DNA from: Streptomyces sp. CNH099
Lineage (GTDB): Bacteria; Actinomycetota; Actinomycetes; Streptomycetales; Streptomycetaceae
DNA length: 64,000 nt
Assembly (NCBI GenBank): GCA_000514715.1
Contig: AZWL01000008.1
Location: forward strand, 186,001 to 250,000
Direction of reading: 5' to 3'
This document shows positions 50,827 through 59,204 of the stretch, in pieces. How positions within the stretch are numbered: the first letter of the stretch is position 1; each line of letters opens with the position of its first letter. Position numbers and translations under genes: made by a program. The notes under the pieces are model-generated. The model worked only from the letters and a program-made list of their open reading frames with translations. It was not told the origin of the DNA and did no database searches.

Positions 50827-50983
50827 CGCCCGCCCTCCTCGCGTTCGCCGCCGCCGAGTCCCCGCACCCGTCCGGGCGCCGGGCCCGGGCACCGTCGATC
50901 TTCGTCCATGGACGGGCAGGTGGCCAGGGGGCGGGGGTGGTCCGGGGCCGGGGGTGGTCCGGGGCCGGCGGGCGGAGCCGGGG

Positions 50984-51454
50984 CTACGCCCCCTCCGCCA
51001 GCCGCGCCGGAAAGCCGCCGGTGGCCACCGGACCCCACCGCTCCGGCGTGATCCGGATCAGCGACTTCCCCTGCCGCACCATGGCCCGGCGGTACTCGTC
51101 CCAGTCCGGGTGCTCCCCGGAGATGTTGCGGAAGTACTCCACGAACGGCTCCACGTCCTCCGTCGCGTCGATCACCTCCGCCGCGCCGTCGACCTGGACC
51201 CACGGCCCGTTCCACTCCTCGGACAGCACCACGATCCCGACCCGCGGGTCCCGCCGCGCGTTGCGCGTCTTGGCCCGCTCCGGGTAGGTGGAGACGACGA
51301 TCCGCCCCGCGTCGTCGACCCCGCAGGTCAGCGGCGACGCCTGCGGCGAGCCGTCGGCCCGCCGGGTGAGCAGCAGGGCCCGGTGCCTGGGCCGTACGAA
51401 GTCGAGCAGCCCGGCGAGGTCGACCCGGGTGTTGGTGGCGATGTTGGGACTCAT
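50984..51454 (-). CDS. PPOX-class flavin/F420-dependent oxidoreductase
   Basis: Split-barrel flavoprotein of 156 residues in the pyridoxamine 5'-phosphate oxidase-like superfamily, binding FMN or F420. Typical segments are HRALLLTRRADGSPQASPLT (about 25-44), GRIVVSTYPERAKTRNARRD (the phosphate-binding KxRN motif), RVGIVVLSEEWNGPWVQVDG and a PDWDEYRRAMVRQGKSLIRI helix near the C-terminus. Members reduce quinones, biliverdin or unknown substrates in actinomycetes. A TATCGT hexamer (complement of 51462-51467) lies 7 bases before the ATG, so the transcript is likely leaderless. It is divergent from the HExxH protein gene. Confidence 0.88.
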   Translation of the reverse strand: MSPNIATNTRVDLAGLLDFVRPRHRALLLTRRADGSPQASPLTCGVDDAGRIVVSTYPERAKTRNARRDPRVGIVVLSEEWNGPWVQVDGAAEVIDATEDVEPFVEYFRNISGEHPDWDEYRRAMVRQGKSLIRITPERWGPVATGGFPARLAEGA

Positions 51455-51534
51455 GCCCGTCACGATACGTCGCCGGGGGCCGCGGGGCGGTGCCCCGTAG
51501 AGTGGTCGGGAGTCGGACACCCTGGGGGTCGCCG

Positions 51535-52452
51535 GTGGGCAGCGCAAGCGCGGTGGTGCACGGATTTCCGCATCTGCGGACCGTGCGGTCGGCCCTGACG
51601 GCGCTCTACCGGCGGATCACCGCGGACTTCCTGCACGCCAACTTCGCCGTCAGCGTCCCCGCCGCCGACGTGGCCCTGGCCGCCGGCGAGGACCTGCACC
51701 TCGGCGTCCAGCGGGTGGCGCGCGCCCTGGTGCAGCACCTGCGGCTGCCGGACGCGCGCATGATCGTCGGCTTCCGCGACATGCCCGAGGCCGCGGTGGT
51801 GGAGCTGGCCGCGGGCCCCGAGTACTTCGTCGAGCTGAACCCCCGCTTCCGCGACCACCCGCGGGACGTCGGCGGGGCGCTCGCGCACGAGGTGATGCAC
51901 GTCTACCTCGACCGCCTCGGGCTGTCCTTCCCCGGCACCGCAGAGAACGAGATCCTCACCGACACCGCGACCGCCTACCTCGGCGCCGGCTGGCTGCTCC
52001 TGGACGCCTTCCGGGAGGGCGGCGGCGCCTCGCAGCGGTTCGGCTACCTCACGCCCGAGGAGTTCGGCTACGTGGTCGCCAAGCGGGCCGTCGCCTTCGG
52101 CGAGAACCCGGAGACCTGGTTCACCAGCCCGCAGGCGTACGAGGCGTACACCGCCGGCATGCGGGTGGCCCGCCGCGACGCCCAGCGGCCGCCGCTGACG
52201 GCGAACGGGCGCCTCGGGCGGCGCCGGTACGCCAAGGACCGCCGGCGGGCGCAGGAGCTTTTCGCGCGGGCGGGCGGCGGCGGCCTGACGACGACCGCCG
52301 CCCCCGAGGACGGCTACGCCTTCGAGAACGGCCCTCCGCTGCGGGTGTCGTTCCCGTGCCCCGTCTGCCACCAGCGGATCCGGGTGCCGGTGCGCGGGCA
52401 CGTCCGGGCGCGCTGCGGGCTGTGCAGGGCGGTGCTGGAGTGCGACACGTGA
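51535..52452 (+). CDS. Putative zinc metallopeptidase with C-terminal zinc ribbon
   Basis: 305-residue protein with an HEVMH motif (118-122) in GGALAHEVMHVYLDRLGL and an acidic ENEILTDTATAYLG segment (137-150) that would supply the third zinc ligand, as in gluzincin- or Sprt-like peptidases. The C-terminus carries a CxxC pair, C275/C278 and C294/C297, in CPVCHQRI and CGLC, forming a zinc ribbon. No signal peptide or membrane segment is seen, so it should be cytoplasmic. The GTG at 51535 is used; a -10-like TAGAGT is at 51498-51503. I cannot name the family, and proteolytic activity is inferred only from the motif. The zinc ribbon may recognise nucleic acid or a protein partner. Confidence 0.75.
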   Translation: MGSASAVVHGFPHLRTVRSALTALYRRITADFLHANFAVSVPAADVALAAGEDLHLGVQRVARALVQHLRLPDARMIVGFRDMPEAAVVELAAGPEYFVELNPRFRDHPRDVGGALAHEVMHVYLDRLGLSFPGTAENEILTDTATAYLGAGWLLLDAFREGGGASQRFGYLTPEEFGYVVAKRAVAFGENPETWFTSPQAYEAYTAGMRVARRDAQRPPLTANGRLGRRRYAKDRRRAQELFARAGGGGLTTTAAPEDGYAFENGPPLRVSFPCPVCHQRIRVPVRGHVRARCGLCRAVLECDT

Positions 52453-52500
52453 CCGGGGCACGCGGGCCGGTACGCGCCGCGCCGGTACGGGCCGCGCTCC

Positions 52501-53328
52501 TCAGCCCTTGATCGCGCCCGCCGCCAGCCCGGACGCCAGCCGCCGCTGCACGATCACGAAGAAGATCAGCACCGGCAGCGTGACCAGCGTGGAGCTGGCC
52601 ATCACCGGGCCCCACGCGGTGTCGTTCTCGCCGAAGAACTGGTAGATCCCGACGGCCGCCGTGTACTTGTCGCTGTCCTGCATGAAGACGTACGCGAAGA
52701 TGAACTCGTTCCAGGCGGTGATGAACGCGAACACGCTGGTGGCCACCAGTCCCGGCGCCACGAGCGGCAGCAGCACCGACCAGAACATCCGCGGCCAGCT
52801 GCAGCCGTCGATGTACGCCGCCTCCTCGACCTCCTTCGGCACCGTGGCGACGAACCCGCGCAGCGTCCAGATCGCGAACGGCAGCGACAGCGCGATGTAG
52901 ACGATCGTCAGCCCGAGCAGGCTGTTGAGCATCTCGTAGTCGCGCATCTGCAGGAAGAGCGGGATGACCAGCGCCTCCAGCGGCACCATCTGCACGATCA
53001 GGATCATGATCAGCACGGAGGTGCGGAACGTGAACCGGAAGCGCGCCACGGCCACCGCCGCGAACAGCGCCAGCACGCCGGCGGCGAGGATGGTGCCGAG
53101 GCCGACGATCGCCGAGTTCAGCAGGTAGCGGTCGAAGTCGCCCTCGTTCCACACCCGGCTGAAGTGCTCGAACGACACGCCGCTGGGCAGCACGTCCGAG
53201 CCCCGGGAGGAGGCCCGCGGGTCGAGCGCGGTGCTCATCATCCAGTAGACGGGGAAGAGGGTGAAGATCAGCAGTCCCGCGACGGCGGCCGGGAGGCCGA
53301 CGCGCGAGGCGATCGACGTGCGCTTCAC
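52501..53328 (-). CDS. Carbohydrate ABC transporter permease (MalG type)
   Basis: Second permease of a sugar uptake ABC transporter, 275 residues, six membrane helices. The GTG start at 53328 overlaps the stop of the upstream permease gene (GTGA). The conserved permease loop that meets the ATPase reads EEAAYIDGCSWPRMFWSVLLPLVAPG (EAAxxDGA motif, about 185-210 region), and the C-terminus RRLASGLAAGAIKG is the family standard. No ATPase gene lies in the cluster, as is usual in streptomycetes, where the shared ATPase MsiK energises sugar importers. It is the last gene of the transport operon. Confidence 0.93.
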   Translation of the reverse strand: MKRTSIASRVGLPAAVAGLLIFTLFPVYWMMSTALDPRASSRGSDVLPSGVSFEHFSRVWNEGDFDRYLLNSAIVGLGTILAAGVLALFAAVAVARFRFTFRTSVLIMILIVQMVPLEALVIPLFLQMRDYEMLNSLLGLTIVYIALSLPFAIWTLRGFVATVPKEVEEAAYIDGCSWPRMFWSVLLPLVAPGLVATSVFAFITAWNEFIFAYVFMQDSDKYTAAVGIYQFFGENDTAWGPVMASSTLVTLPVLIFFVIVQRRLASGLAAGAIKG

Positions 53329-54317
53329 AGGTCCTCCTCCCCCTGGCGGAACAGCGTGCGGATGTAGACGAGGGTGATGGCGATGAGCAGCAGCGTGAGC
53401 AGCACGGCCGCGGCGGCGCCGGATCCGTAGTCGTCCTTGGCGAACGCCTCGATGTAGGAGTACACGCCGAGGTTCATGACGTCCTCGTTGCTTCCGCTGC
53501 CGCCGGGCATGAGGAAGATCTGGGTGAAGACCTTGAAGTCCCAGATGGTGGAGAGGATGGTCACGACCAGGAAGATCGGCCGCAGCGCCGGCACGGTGAT
53601 GCGCCAGAACCGCTGCCAGGCGCTCGCCCCGTCGATCATCCCCGCCTCGTACAGCTCCTTCGGCACCGTCATCAGGCCCGCGAGCACGGTGATGGCGACG
53701 AAGGGGAAGCCGTGGTGGACGACGTTCAGGGTGGCGATGGCGTAGAAGGCGAGCCGGTCGGTGAACCAGTTGGTGGTCTCCGGGTCGATCAGGCCGAGTC
53801 CGCCGGCGATCCGGCTCATCAGCCCGTCCTCCGGCGCGAACAGCCACACCCAGACGTACGTCCCGGTGACCGCGGGCATCGCCCAGGCGGCCATGATCGC
53901 GGTGGAGCAGATCACCCGCCAGATGGTGCCCAGGCGGTTGAGCAGCAGCGCGACGGCGGTGCCGAACGCCACGGTGAGGACCACGCAGGCGAACGCGAAG
54001 AACACCGTGTTCGGCAGCACCGTGCGCCACAGCAGCTCGTGGGAGAGCAGGTTGGCGTAGTTGTCGAAGCCGACCCAGGTGCCGACGCCGCCGCCGAACT
54101 TGACCTCGTACTCCTGCAGCGACAGCTTGCCGACCTCGACCAGCGGCCACAGCAGCAGCCCGCCGAGCACCGCCAGGGCGGGTGCCAGCAGCAGCCAGGG
54201 CCGGGTCAGCGTCACCAGCCGCTTGCGGCGGCGCGCGGCGTCGGCGGATGTGCGGCCGGGCCGCGACGGCTCCTTCGGGGGAGCAATCGCGGCCTCGGCG
54301 GTGAGCGATTCCTTCAC
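53325..54317 (-). CDS. Carbohydrate ABC transporter permease (MalF type)
   Basis: First permease of the sugar importer, 330 residues from a GTG at 54317. After a hydrophilic N-terminus (1-35), six helices follow: PWLLLAPALAVLGGLLLWPL, VLPNTVFFAFACVVLTVAFG, AIMAAWAMPAVTGTYVWVWL and others. The coupling motif is ELYEAGMIDGASAWQRFWRI (about 227-246), and FKVFTQIFLMPGGSGSNEDV is a typical family segment. It lies between the binding-protein gene (34 bp upstream) and the coupled MalG-type gene. Confidence 0.93.
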   Translation of the reverse strand: MKESLTAEAAIAPPKEPSRPGRTSADAARRRKRLVTLTRPWLLLAPALAVLGGLLLWPLVEVGKLSLQEYEVKFGGGVGTWVGFDNYANLLSHELLWRTVLPNTVFFAFACVVLTVAFGTAVALLLNRLGTIWRVICSTAIMAAWAMPAVTGTYVWVWLFAPEDGLMSRIAGGLGLIDPETTNWFTDRLAFYAIATLNVVHHGFPFVAITVLAGLMTVPKELYEAGMIDGASAWQRFWRITVPALRPIFLVVTILSTIWDFKVFTQIFLMPGGSGSNEDVMNLGVYSYIEAFAKDDYGSGAAAAVLLTLLLIAITLVYIRTLFRQGEEDL

Positions 54318-54351
54318 GGTGTGCTTCCGTGTCCCTGTCCGATGCGGTGGT

Positions 54352-55653
54352 CTACTCGGACTTGGCGAAGATGTCGTCCATCTCGCCGGCCGCCTTGTCC
54401 GCGGCCTCCTGGACGCTCGCGTCGCCCTTGAGCACGGACTGCACCAGCTTCAGCACCACCTGGCTGGCCTGGATCTCGCCGTACGCGGTCGTCTTCGGGA
54501 CGGTCGCGCCGGCCTCCATCATCTGCTTGGCGAACGGCTCGACCAGCGGGTCGCCCTCCGCGGCGATCTTCTCCAGCTCGGTGTTGGTGCCCGGGAAGTA
54601 GTTCGTCTGCTCGGCCCACTCGGCGGCGAACTTGCCGGTGGTGGCCATCTTGACGTACTCCCAGGCCAGCTCCTTCTTGTCGCTGTCGAAGGTCGACAGG
54701 TAGGAGCCGCCGAGGAACGACGGGCTCATGCCGCCGTCCTGGCCGGGGATCGGCGCGGCAGCGATCTTGCCCTCCAGCTCGGGGGCCTCGTCGAGGAAGG
54801 TCTTGGGGGTCCAGTTGCCGGAGATCGTCATGGCGACGTTCCCCTTGGTGAACTCCTGGGCCACCTCGTCCTCGCGCCAGGTGGTGACCTTCGCCGGGGA
54901 CAGGCCGTCCTTCGTCGCCAGGTCGGTGTAGAACTGCAGGCCCTCGACGGACTCCGGCGAGTTGATGGCGGACTTCCAGGTGTCGCCCTCCTGCACGGCC
55001 GCATCGCCGCCGGCGCCCCAGACGAAGGGCATCGCGAACATCTCCGCCCCGCCGGCGACGGGGAACGGGATCATGTCCGGCTCCTCCTCCTTCAGCGTCA
55101 GCGCGACGTCCCGAAGCTCCTCCCAGTTCGTCGGGGGCTTCAGACCGTGCTTGTCGAAGACGTCCTTGCGGTAGACGAGGCCGCGGACGCCCGCGTACCA
55201 GGGCATGCCGTACTGCTTGCCGTCCAGCGTGCCCGCGTCCTTCAGGCCCTCGACCAGGTCCTGGTCGAGCCCGGCCGCCTCCACCTCGTCGGTGACGTCG
55301 ACCAGGCCGCCGGTCTCGGCGAACTGCGGCACCCAGGTGGTGCCGACCTCGGCGACGTCGGGCACCTGGTCCGGGCCGCCCTCGATCGCGGTGGTGAACT
55401 TGCGCTGGGCGCTCTCCCACTGCTGGTATTCGACGTTGACCTTGGCACCGGTCTTCTTCTCGAATTCCTTGTTCAGCTTGGCGAAGAACGGGTCGGCGTC
55501 GGGGTTGGTCCCCTTCATGATCCAGACGTCGAGGGTCTTGCCCTTGCCGTCCAGAGCGTCACCGCCGCCGCCCTCGTCGTCGGAGTCGCTGCCACAGGCG
55601 GCGAGCCCCAGCACCATTGCGGCGCTCACTGCGCCGATGACGAACTTCCGCAT
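54352..55653 (-). CDS. Sugar ABC transporter substrate-binding lipoprotein
   Basis: Extracellular solute-binding lipoprotein of 433 residues (family 1 of solute-binding proteins). The signal peptide ends in the lipobox LAAC with the lipidated cysteine at 20, followed by an acidic/Gly-rich tether. Mature-domain features are TLDVWIMKGTNPDADPFFAK, PDVAEVGTTWVPQFAETGGL, YGMPWYAGVRGLVYRKDVFD (aromatic sugar-binding residues) and VAMTISGNWTPKTF. A consensus promoter and a DasR-type operator lie just upstream, pointing to N-acetylglucosamine or chito-oligosaccharide uptake. The sequence resembles several sugar-binding families, so the substrate is inferred from the operator only. Confidence 0.9.
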   Translation of the reverse strand: MRKFVIGAVSAAMVLGLAACGSDSDDEGGGGDALDGKGKTLDVWIMKGTNPDADPFFAKLNKEFEKKTGAKVNVEYQQWESAQRKFTTAIEGGPDQVPDVAEVGTTWVPQFAETGGLVDVTDEVEAAGLDQDLVEGLKDAGTLDGKQYGMPWYAGVRGLVYRKDVFDKHGLKPPTNWEELRDVALTLKEEEPDMIPFPVAGGAEMFAMPFVWGAGGDAAVQEGDTWKSAINSPESVEGLQFYTDLATKDGLSPAKVTTWREDEVAQEFTKGNVAMTISGNWTPKTFLDEAPELEGKIAAAPIPGQDGGMSPSFLGGSYLSTFDSDKKELAWEYVKMATTGKFAAEWAEQTNYFPGTNTELEKIAAEGDPLVEPFAKQMMEAGATVPKTTAYGEIQASQVVLKLVQSVLKGDASVQEAADKAAGEMDDIFAKSE

Positions 55654-55687
55654 GAACCGCTCCCGCTCCTCAGTGAGCCGAACCTGA

Positions 55688-55703
55688 ACTTGTCTAGACC
55701 AGC
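55688..55703. promoter_or_regulatory. dre-like operator (DasR binding site)
   Basis: ACTTGTCTAGACCAGC matches the palindromic DasR-responsive element (A[C/G]TGGTCTAGACCA[C/G]T) at 14 of 16 positions, with the GTCTAGACC core intact. It covers the predicted transcription start of the binding-protein gene, so bound repressor would block it. It lies 35 bp before the start codon. Confidence 0.75.
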
Positions 55704-55706
55704 AGG

Positions 55707-55735
55707 ACGCTATGGAGTGGTTTAACCAGGGTCAA
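55707..55735 (-). promoter_or_regulatory. Promoter of the sugar ABC transporter operon
   Basis: On the minus strand TTGACC (complement of 55730-55735), 17-bp spacer, TAGCGT (complement of 55707-55712): a good vegetative promoter. The predicted start near 55700 falls in the dre-like operator. The spacer also contains GGTTAAACC, a 9-bp palindrome with A at its centre. Confidence 0.75.
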
Positions 55736-55880
55736 GGGTGGTTTCGAGGTGATGCCGAACCGTTGTCTGAGCCGTCGCCGAAACGTCCACCCGACAATTG
55801 TCCGACCATTGGCGTTGCGCGCTGTGCAGTCGAAAGCGTTGCATATGGTGCAGCCGAAACTATCATCGCCTCTTTTGCGC

Positions 55881-55913
55881 CGCACGCCCCCGGCGTACGA
55901 CCGGGGGCGTGCG
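55881..55913 (-). terminator. Terminator after the sugar dehydrogenase gene
   Basis: Perfect 13-bp stem, CGCACGCCCCCGG (55881-55893) with CCGGGGGCGTGCG (55901-55913), 7-base loop CGTACGA. It lies 25 bases past the dehydrogenase stop. Confidence 0.85.
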
Positions 55914-55938
55914 TGAAGCGCTTGCTATCTCAACGGGA

Positions 55939-57507
55939 TCAGCCGACCTGGACCTCGGAGGTGGTCAGAGCGCAGGCGTCGCCGTTGAGGTTGGCGCGTG
56001 CCGGCGGCGAAACGTCACCCGTATGGCTGGCCAGATAGCCCAGGGAAATACTCTCCCCCGGTTCGATAACCGCGTTGTGGGTGCCGTTGGACGCCCTGAC
56101 CATGTTGCTGAGCTGCACGAGGTCGGTGTTCCAGTCCGAGATCACGGTCTGGCCCAGAACGAGCGGGAACGTCAGCGTCCAGCCGTCGACCGGCGCGCTG
56201 CCCGTGTTGGTGAGCGTCAGATCCGCGGTCAGGCCGCCGCCCCAGGTCGTCGAGGTGAGGTCGATCCGGCAGGTCGGCTGCTGCTGTTCGAAGGCGACCT
56301 TGTGCAGCCCGCCCGGCAGGTCGTTGACGAGGTAGAACTCGCCGTCGACCGTCTCGCCGACGTCCGTGATCTGGGTGGGGAACCGGCCGATCTCCGCCTG
56401 CTCGTAGCCGCCCTCGCCGTCCTCGCGCAGCGCCCAGACCGCGGAGGAGCAGTAGTCGGTGCCGATGTACGTGCCGCCGACCAGGTCGGCGAACTGCTCG
56501 CCGCGGTAGACCCGGCCGCCGACGACGGCGCAGCCGCCGGTGTACGGGGAGTAGGTGAAGACGGGGTCGGTGTACTCGGCGCCGTCGGCGCACTGCGCCT
56601 CGTCGAAGACCACGAGGCCCTCGCGGCAGGACCAGCCGAAGTTCGCACCGGCCTGCTCCGGACGGGCGACGTGGTTGATCTCCTCCCAGGCCCCCTGGCC
56701 GACGTCACCGAGCCACAGCGAACCGTCCGCGGGGTCGAAGGAGAAGCGCCACGGGTTGCGCAGCCCGTACGCCCAGATCTCCGGGCGGGCGTCCGGGACG
56801 CCCACGAACGGGTTGTCCTCCGGCACGCAGTACGGCTGGTCGCCGCAGGTCCGGCTGACGTCGATCCGCACCATCTTGCCGAGCAGGGTGTCGAGCCGCT
56901 GGCCGCTGTCGTACGGGTCGCCGGCGCCGCCGCCGTCCCCGATGGTCCAGTACAGATAGCCGTCCGGGCCGAAGGCGAGCGTGCCGCCGTTGTGGTTCCA
57001 CTGCTCGGCGTGCTCCTGGGAGAGCAGCACCTCCAGCCCGCCGTCGTCGAGCCCGTAGCGGGCCAGGGTGACCGCGCCGTCGGGCAGCGCGGTGTAGAGG
57101 ACGTACAGGTCCCGCACCTCGGGGAACGCCGGGTCGGGGAGGATGGAGAGCAGCCCGCGCTCGTTGCCGGACTCGTCGACGACGTCGGTGAGGTCGGCGA
57201 CGAAGTCCTCGGCCAGGCCGGTGTCCGGGTGGTACGCGCGCACGGTGCCGCGCTTCTCGGCGATGAAGAGCCGGCCGCTGCCGTCGTCGGGCGCGGCGAT
57301 GTCGATGGGCCGGCGCAGGCCGAAGGCCACCTGGGTGGTGGTCACCGCGATCTCCGCCAGCGGGACTTCGGCGGCCGCGCCGCCCGAACCGGTGACGGTC
57401 GGTTCGGTGGCGGATGCCGTCAAGGGGGCAGTCAGGGGGGCGAACAGGACGAGACTCAGGGTCAGGAACAGCGGTGCGGTCCAGCGCCGTCTGAGCAAGT
57501 GGAGCAT
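55939..57507 (-). CDS. Secreted PQQ-type sugar dehydrogenase with CBM2
   Basis: Secreted soluble glucose/sorbosone dehydrogenase-like protein of 522 residues. The ATG at 57507 follows AGGAG by 5 bases. A signal peptide covers about 1-33 (ASA cleavage). The six-bladed propeller (about 45-405) shows RRPIDIAAPDDGSGRLFIAE, ERGLLSILPDPAFP, QWNHNGGTLAFGPDGYLYWT (histidine of the PQQ/Ca site), IWAYGLRNPWRFSFD (RNPWR motif) and GQGAWEEIN. The C-terminal 112 residues (411-522) form a family 2 carbohydrate-binding module, with WTLTFPLVLGQTVISDWN, exposed tryptophans and cysteines 413 and 512 placed for the usual disulfide. It is therefore expected to act at insoluble cellulose or chitin, perhaps supplying electrons to oxidative enzymes. 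It neighbours the DasR-linked transporter. Confidence 0.9.
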   Translation of the reverse strand: MLHLLRRRWTAPLFLTLSLVLFAPLTAPLTASATEPTVTGSGGAAAEVPLAEIAVTTTQVAFGLRRPIDIAAPDDGSGRLFIAEKRGTVRAYHPDTGLAEDFVADLTDVVDESGNERGLLSILPDPAFPEVRDLYVLYTALPDGAVTLARYGLDDGGLEVLLSQEHAEQWNHNGGTLAFGPDGYLYWTIGDGGGAGDPYDSGQRLDTLLGKMVRIDVSRTCGDQPYCVPEDNPFVGVPDARPEIWAYGLRNPWRFSFDPADGSLWLGDVGQGAWEEINHVARPEQAGANFGWSCREGLVVFDEAQCADGAEYTDPVFTYSPYTGGCAVVGGRVYRGEQFADLVGGTYIGTDYCSSAVWALREDGEGGYEQAEIGRFPTQITDVGETVDGEFYLVNDLPGGLHKVAFEQQQPTCRIDLTSTTWGGGLTADLTLTNTGSAPVDGWTLTFPLVLGQTVISDWNTDLVQLSNMVRASNGTHNAVIEPGESISLGYLASHTGDVSPPARANLNGDACALTTSEVQVG

Positions 57508-57633
57508 GTGGACTCCTGGGATACGTACGGGAGTTGCATGACCGCGCACCTCCCGGGAAGGTAGCCGCTCGGCACCCCGCCGCACCAGACCGCAACCGTC
57601 CCACCCGCCTCACCCGCCCCCCGGCGGGCACGC

Positions 57634-57677
57634 CGCGGCGCCCGCCTCAACGGTCGGGGAGAGGCGGGCGCCGCGGG
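57634..57677 (-). terminator. Terminator of gltBD
   Basis: Perfect 16-bp stem, CCGCGGCGCCCGCCTC (57634-57649) with GAGGCGGGCGCCGCGG (57662-57677), 12-base loop. It lies about 49 bases past the gltD stop. Confidence 0.9.
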
Positions 57678-57725
57678 TCTTGCAGTTCCGTACGTCGTTG
57701 TACGGGACATCTGGCCGGGCCGGCG

Positions 57726-59204
57726 TCAGACGGCCAGTGCCCGGTCCGTCGGCCGGATGGGCGCCGGCAGTTCGCTCGCGCCGGTCAGCATACGGTCCAC
57801 GCCGCGCGCCGCCGAACGGCCCTCGGCGATGGCCCACACGATCAGCGACTGGCCGCGCCCGGCGTCGCCGGCGACGAAGACGCCGGGGACATTGGTGGCG
57901 TAGTCGGCGTCGCGGGCGACGTTGCCGCGCGCGTCCAGCTCCAGGCCCAGCTGCTCGACCAGCCCGTTGTCGCGGTCCACCCCGGTGAAGCCCATGGCCA
58001 GGGTGACCAGCTCGGCCGGGATCTTCCTCTCGGTGCCCGGCACCGGCTCGAACCTGCCGTCCCTGAACTCCACCTCGACCAGGTGCAGGAAGGCCACGTT
58101 GCCCACAGCCTGTCCCTCTTCAGGGGCGGTGCCCTCGAAGTGCGTGGTGGAGACCGAGTAGACGCGCTCCCCGCCCTCCTCGTGGGCGGAGGTGACCTTG
58201 TACGTCATCGGGTACGTCGGCCACGGCTGGCCCTCGGGGCGCTCCTCCGACGGGCGCGGCATGATCTCCAGCTGGGTGACGGAGGCCGCGCCCTGCCGGT
58301 GCGCGGTGCCGACGCAGTCGGCGCCGGTGTCGCCGCCGCCGATGACCACGACGTGCTTGCCCTCCGCCGTGATCGGCGGGGCGACGTAGTCGCCCTCCTG
58401 CACCTTGTTGGCCAGCGGCAGGTAGTCCATCGCCTGGTGGATGCCGCCCAGCTCGCGGCCCGGCACCGGCAGGTCGCGGGCGGTGGTCGCGCCGGCGGCG
58501 ATGACCACGGCGTCGTACCGCTTCCGCAGCTTGGCGGCGTCGATGTCCCGGCCGATCTCCACGCCGGTACGGAACTTGGTGCCCTCCGCGCGCATCTGCT
58601 CGACGCGCCGGTTGATGTGCCGCTTCTCCATCTTGAACTCGGGGATGCCGTACCGCAGCAGCCCGCCGATCCGGTCGGCGCGCTCGTAGACGGCGACCGT
58701 GTGCCCGGCGCGGGTGAGCTGCTGCGCCGCGGCCAGCCCCGCCGGGCCGGAACCGACGACCGCGACCGTCTTGCCCGACAGCCGCTCCGGCGGCTGCGGC
58801 GTGACGGCGCCGGCCTCCCACGCCTTGTCGATGATGGTGACCTCGACGTTCTTGATGGTCACCGCGGGCTGGTTGATGCCCAGCACGCAGGCCGTCTCGC
58901 ACGGGGCCGGGCACAGCCGCCCGGTGAACTCCGGGAAGTTGTTGGTCGCGTGCAGCCGCTCGCTGGCGGCGGTCCAGTCCCCGCGGTAGGCGTAGTCGTT
59001 CCACTCGGGGATGAGGTTGCCGAGCGGGCAGCCGCTGTGGCAGAAGGGGATGCCGCAGTCCATGCAGCGGCCGGCCTGCTTGCTGATGACGGGCAGCAGC
59101 GAGCCCGGGACGTATACCTCGTTCCAGTCCTTGACCCGCTCGTCGACGGGCCGGGTCTCGGCGACCTCGCGGCCGGTGGTCAGGAAGCCCTTGGGGTCAG
59201 CCAT
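57726..59204 (-). CDS. gltD: Glutamate synthase [NADPH] small subunit
   Basis: Small subunit of NADPH-glutamate synthase, passing electrons from NADPH through FAD and [4Fe-4S] clusters to the large subunit. The 492-residue protein opens [20 protein letters not shown]. The N-terminal cluster domain has C47, C50, C55 and C59 in [13 protein letters not shown] and a second set in CPAPCETAC. The FAD motif is [17 protein letters not shown] (about 146-162) and the NADPH motif is [17 protein letters not shown]. The C-terminus [17 protein letters not shown] matches the family. Its ATG overlaps the gltB stop by 8 bp, so the pair is coupled. It is followed by a strong terminator. Confidence 0.97.
   Translation of the reverse strand: MADPKGFLTTGREVAETRPVDERVKDWNEVYVPGSLLPVISKQAGRCMDCGIPFCHSGCPLGNLIPEWNDYAYRGDWTAASERLHATNNFPEFTGRLCPAPCETACVLGINQPAVTIKNVEVTIIDKAWEAGAVTPQPPERLSGKTVAVVGSGPAGLAAAQQLTRAGHTVAVYERADRIGGLLRYGIPEFKMEKRHINRRVEQMRAEGTKFRTGVEIGRDIDAAKLRKRYDAVVIAAGATTARDLPVPGRELGGIHQAMDYLPLANKVQEGDYVAPPITAEGKHVVVIGGGDTGADCVGTAHRQGAASVTQLEIMPRPSEERPEGQPWPTYPMTYKVTSAHEEGGERVYSVSTTHFEGTAPEEGQAVGNVAFLHLVEVEFRDGRFEPVPGTERKIPAELVTLAMGFTGVDRDNGLVEQLGLELDARGNVARDADYATNVPGVFVAGDAGRGQSLIVWAIAEGRSAARGVDRMLTGASELPAPIRPTDRALAV

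Noticed and set aside
57508..57560. CebR-type operator upstream of the CBM2 dehydrogenase
   Set aside because: Only a GGGAG/CTCCT-like partial symmetry is present; the TGGGAGCGCTCCCA core is missing.
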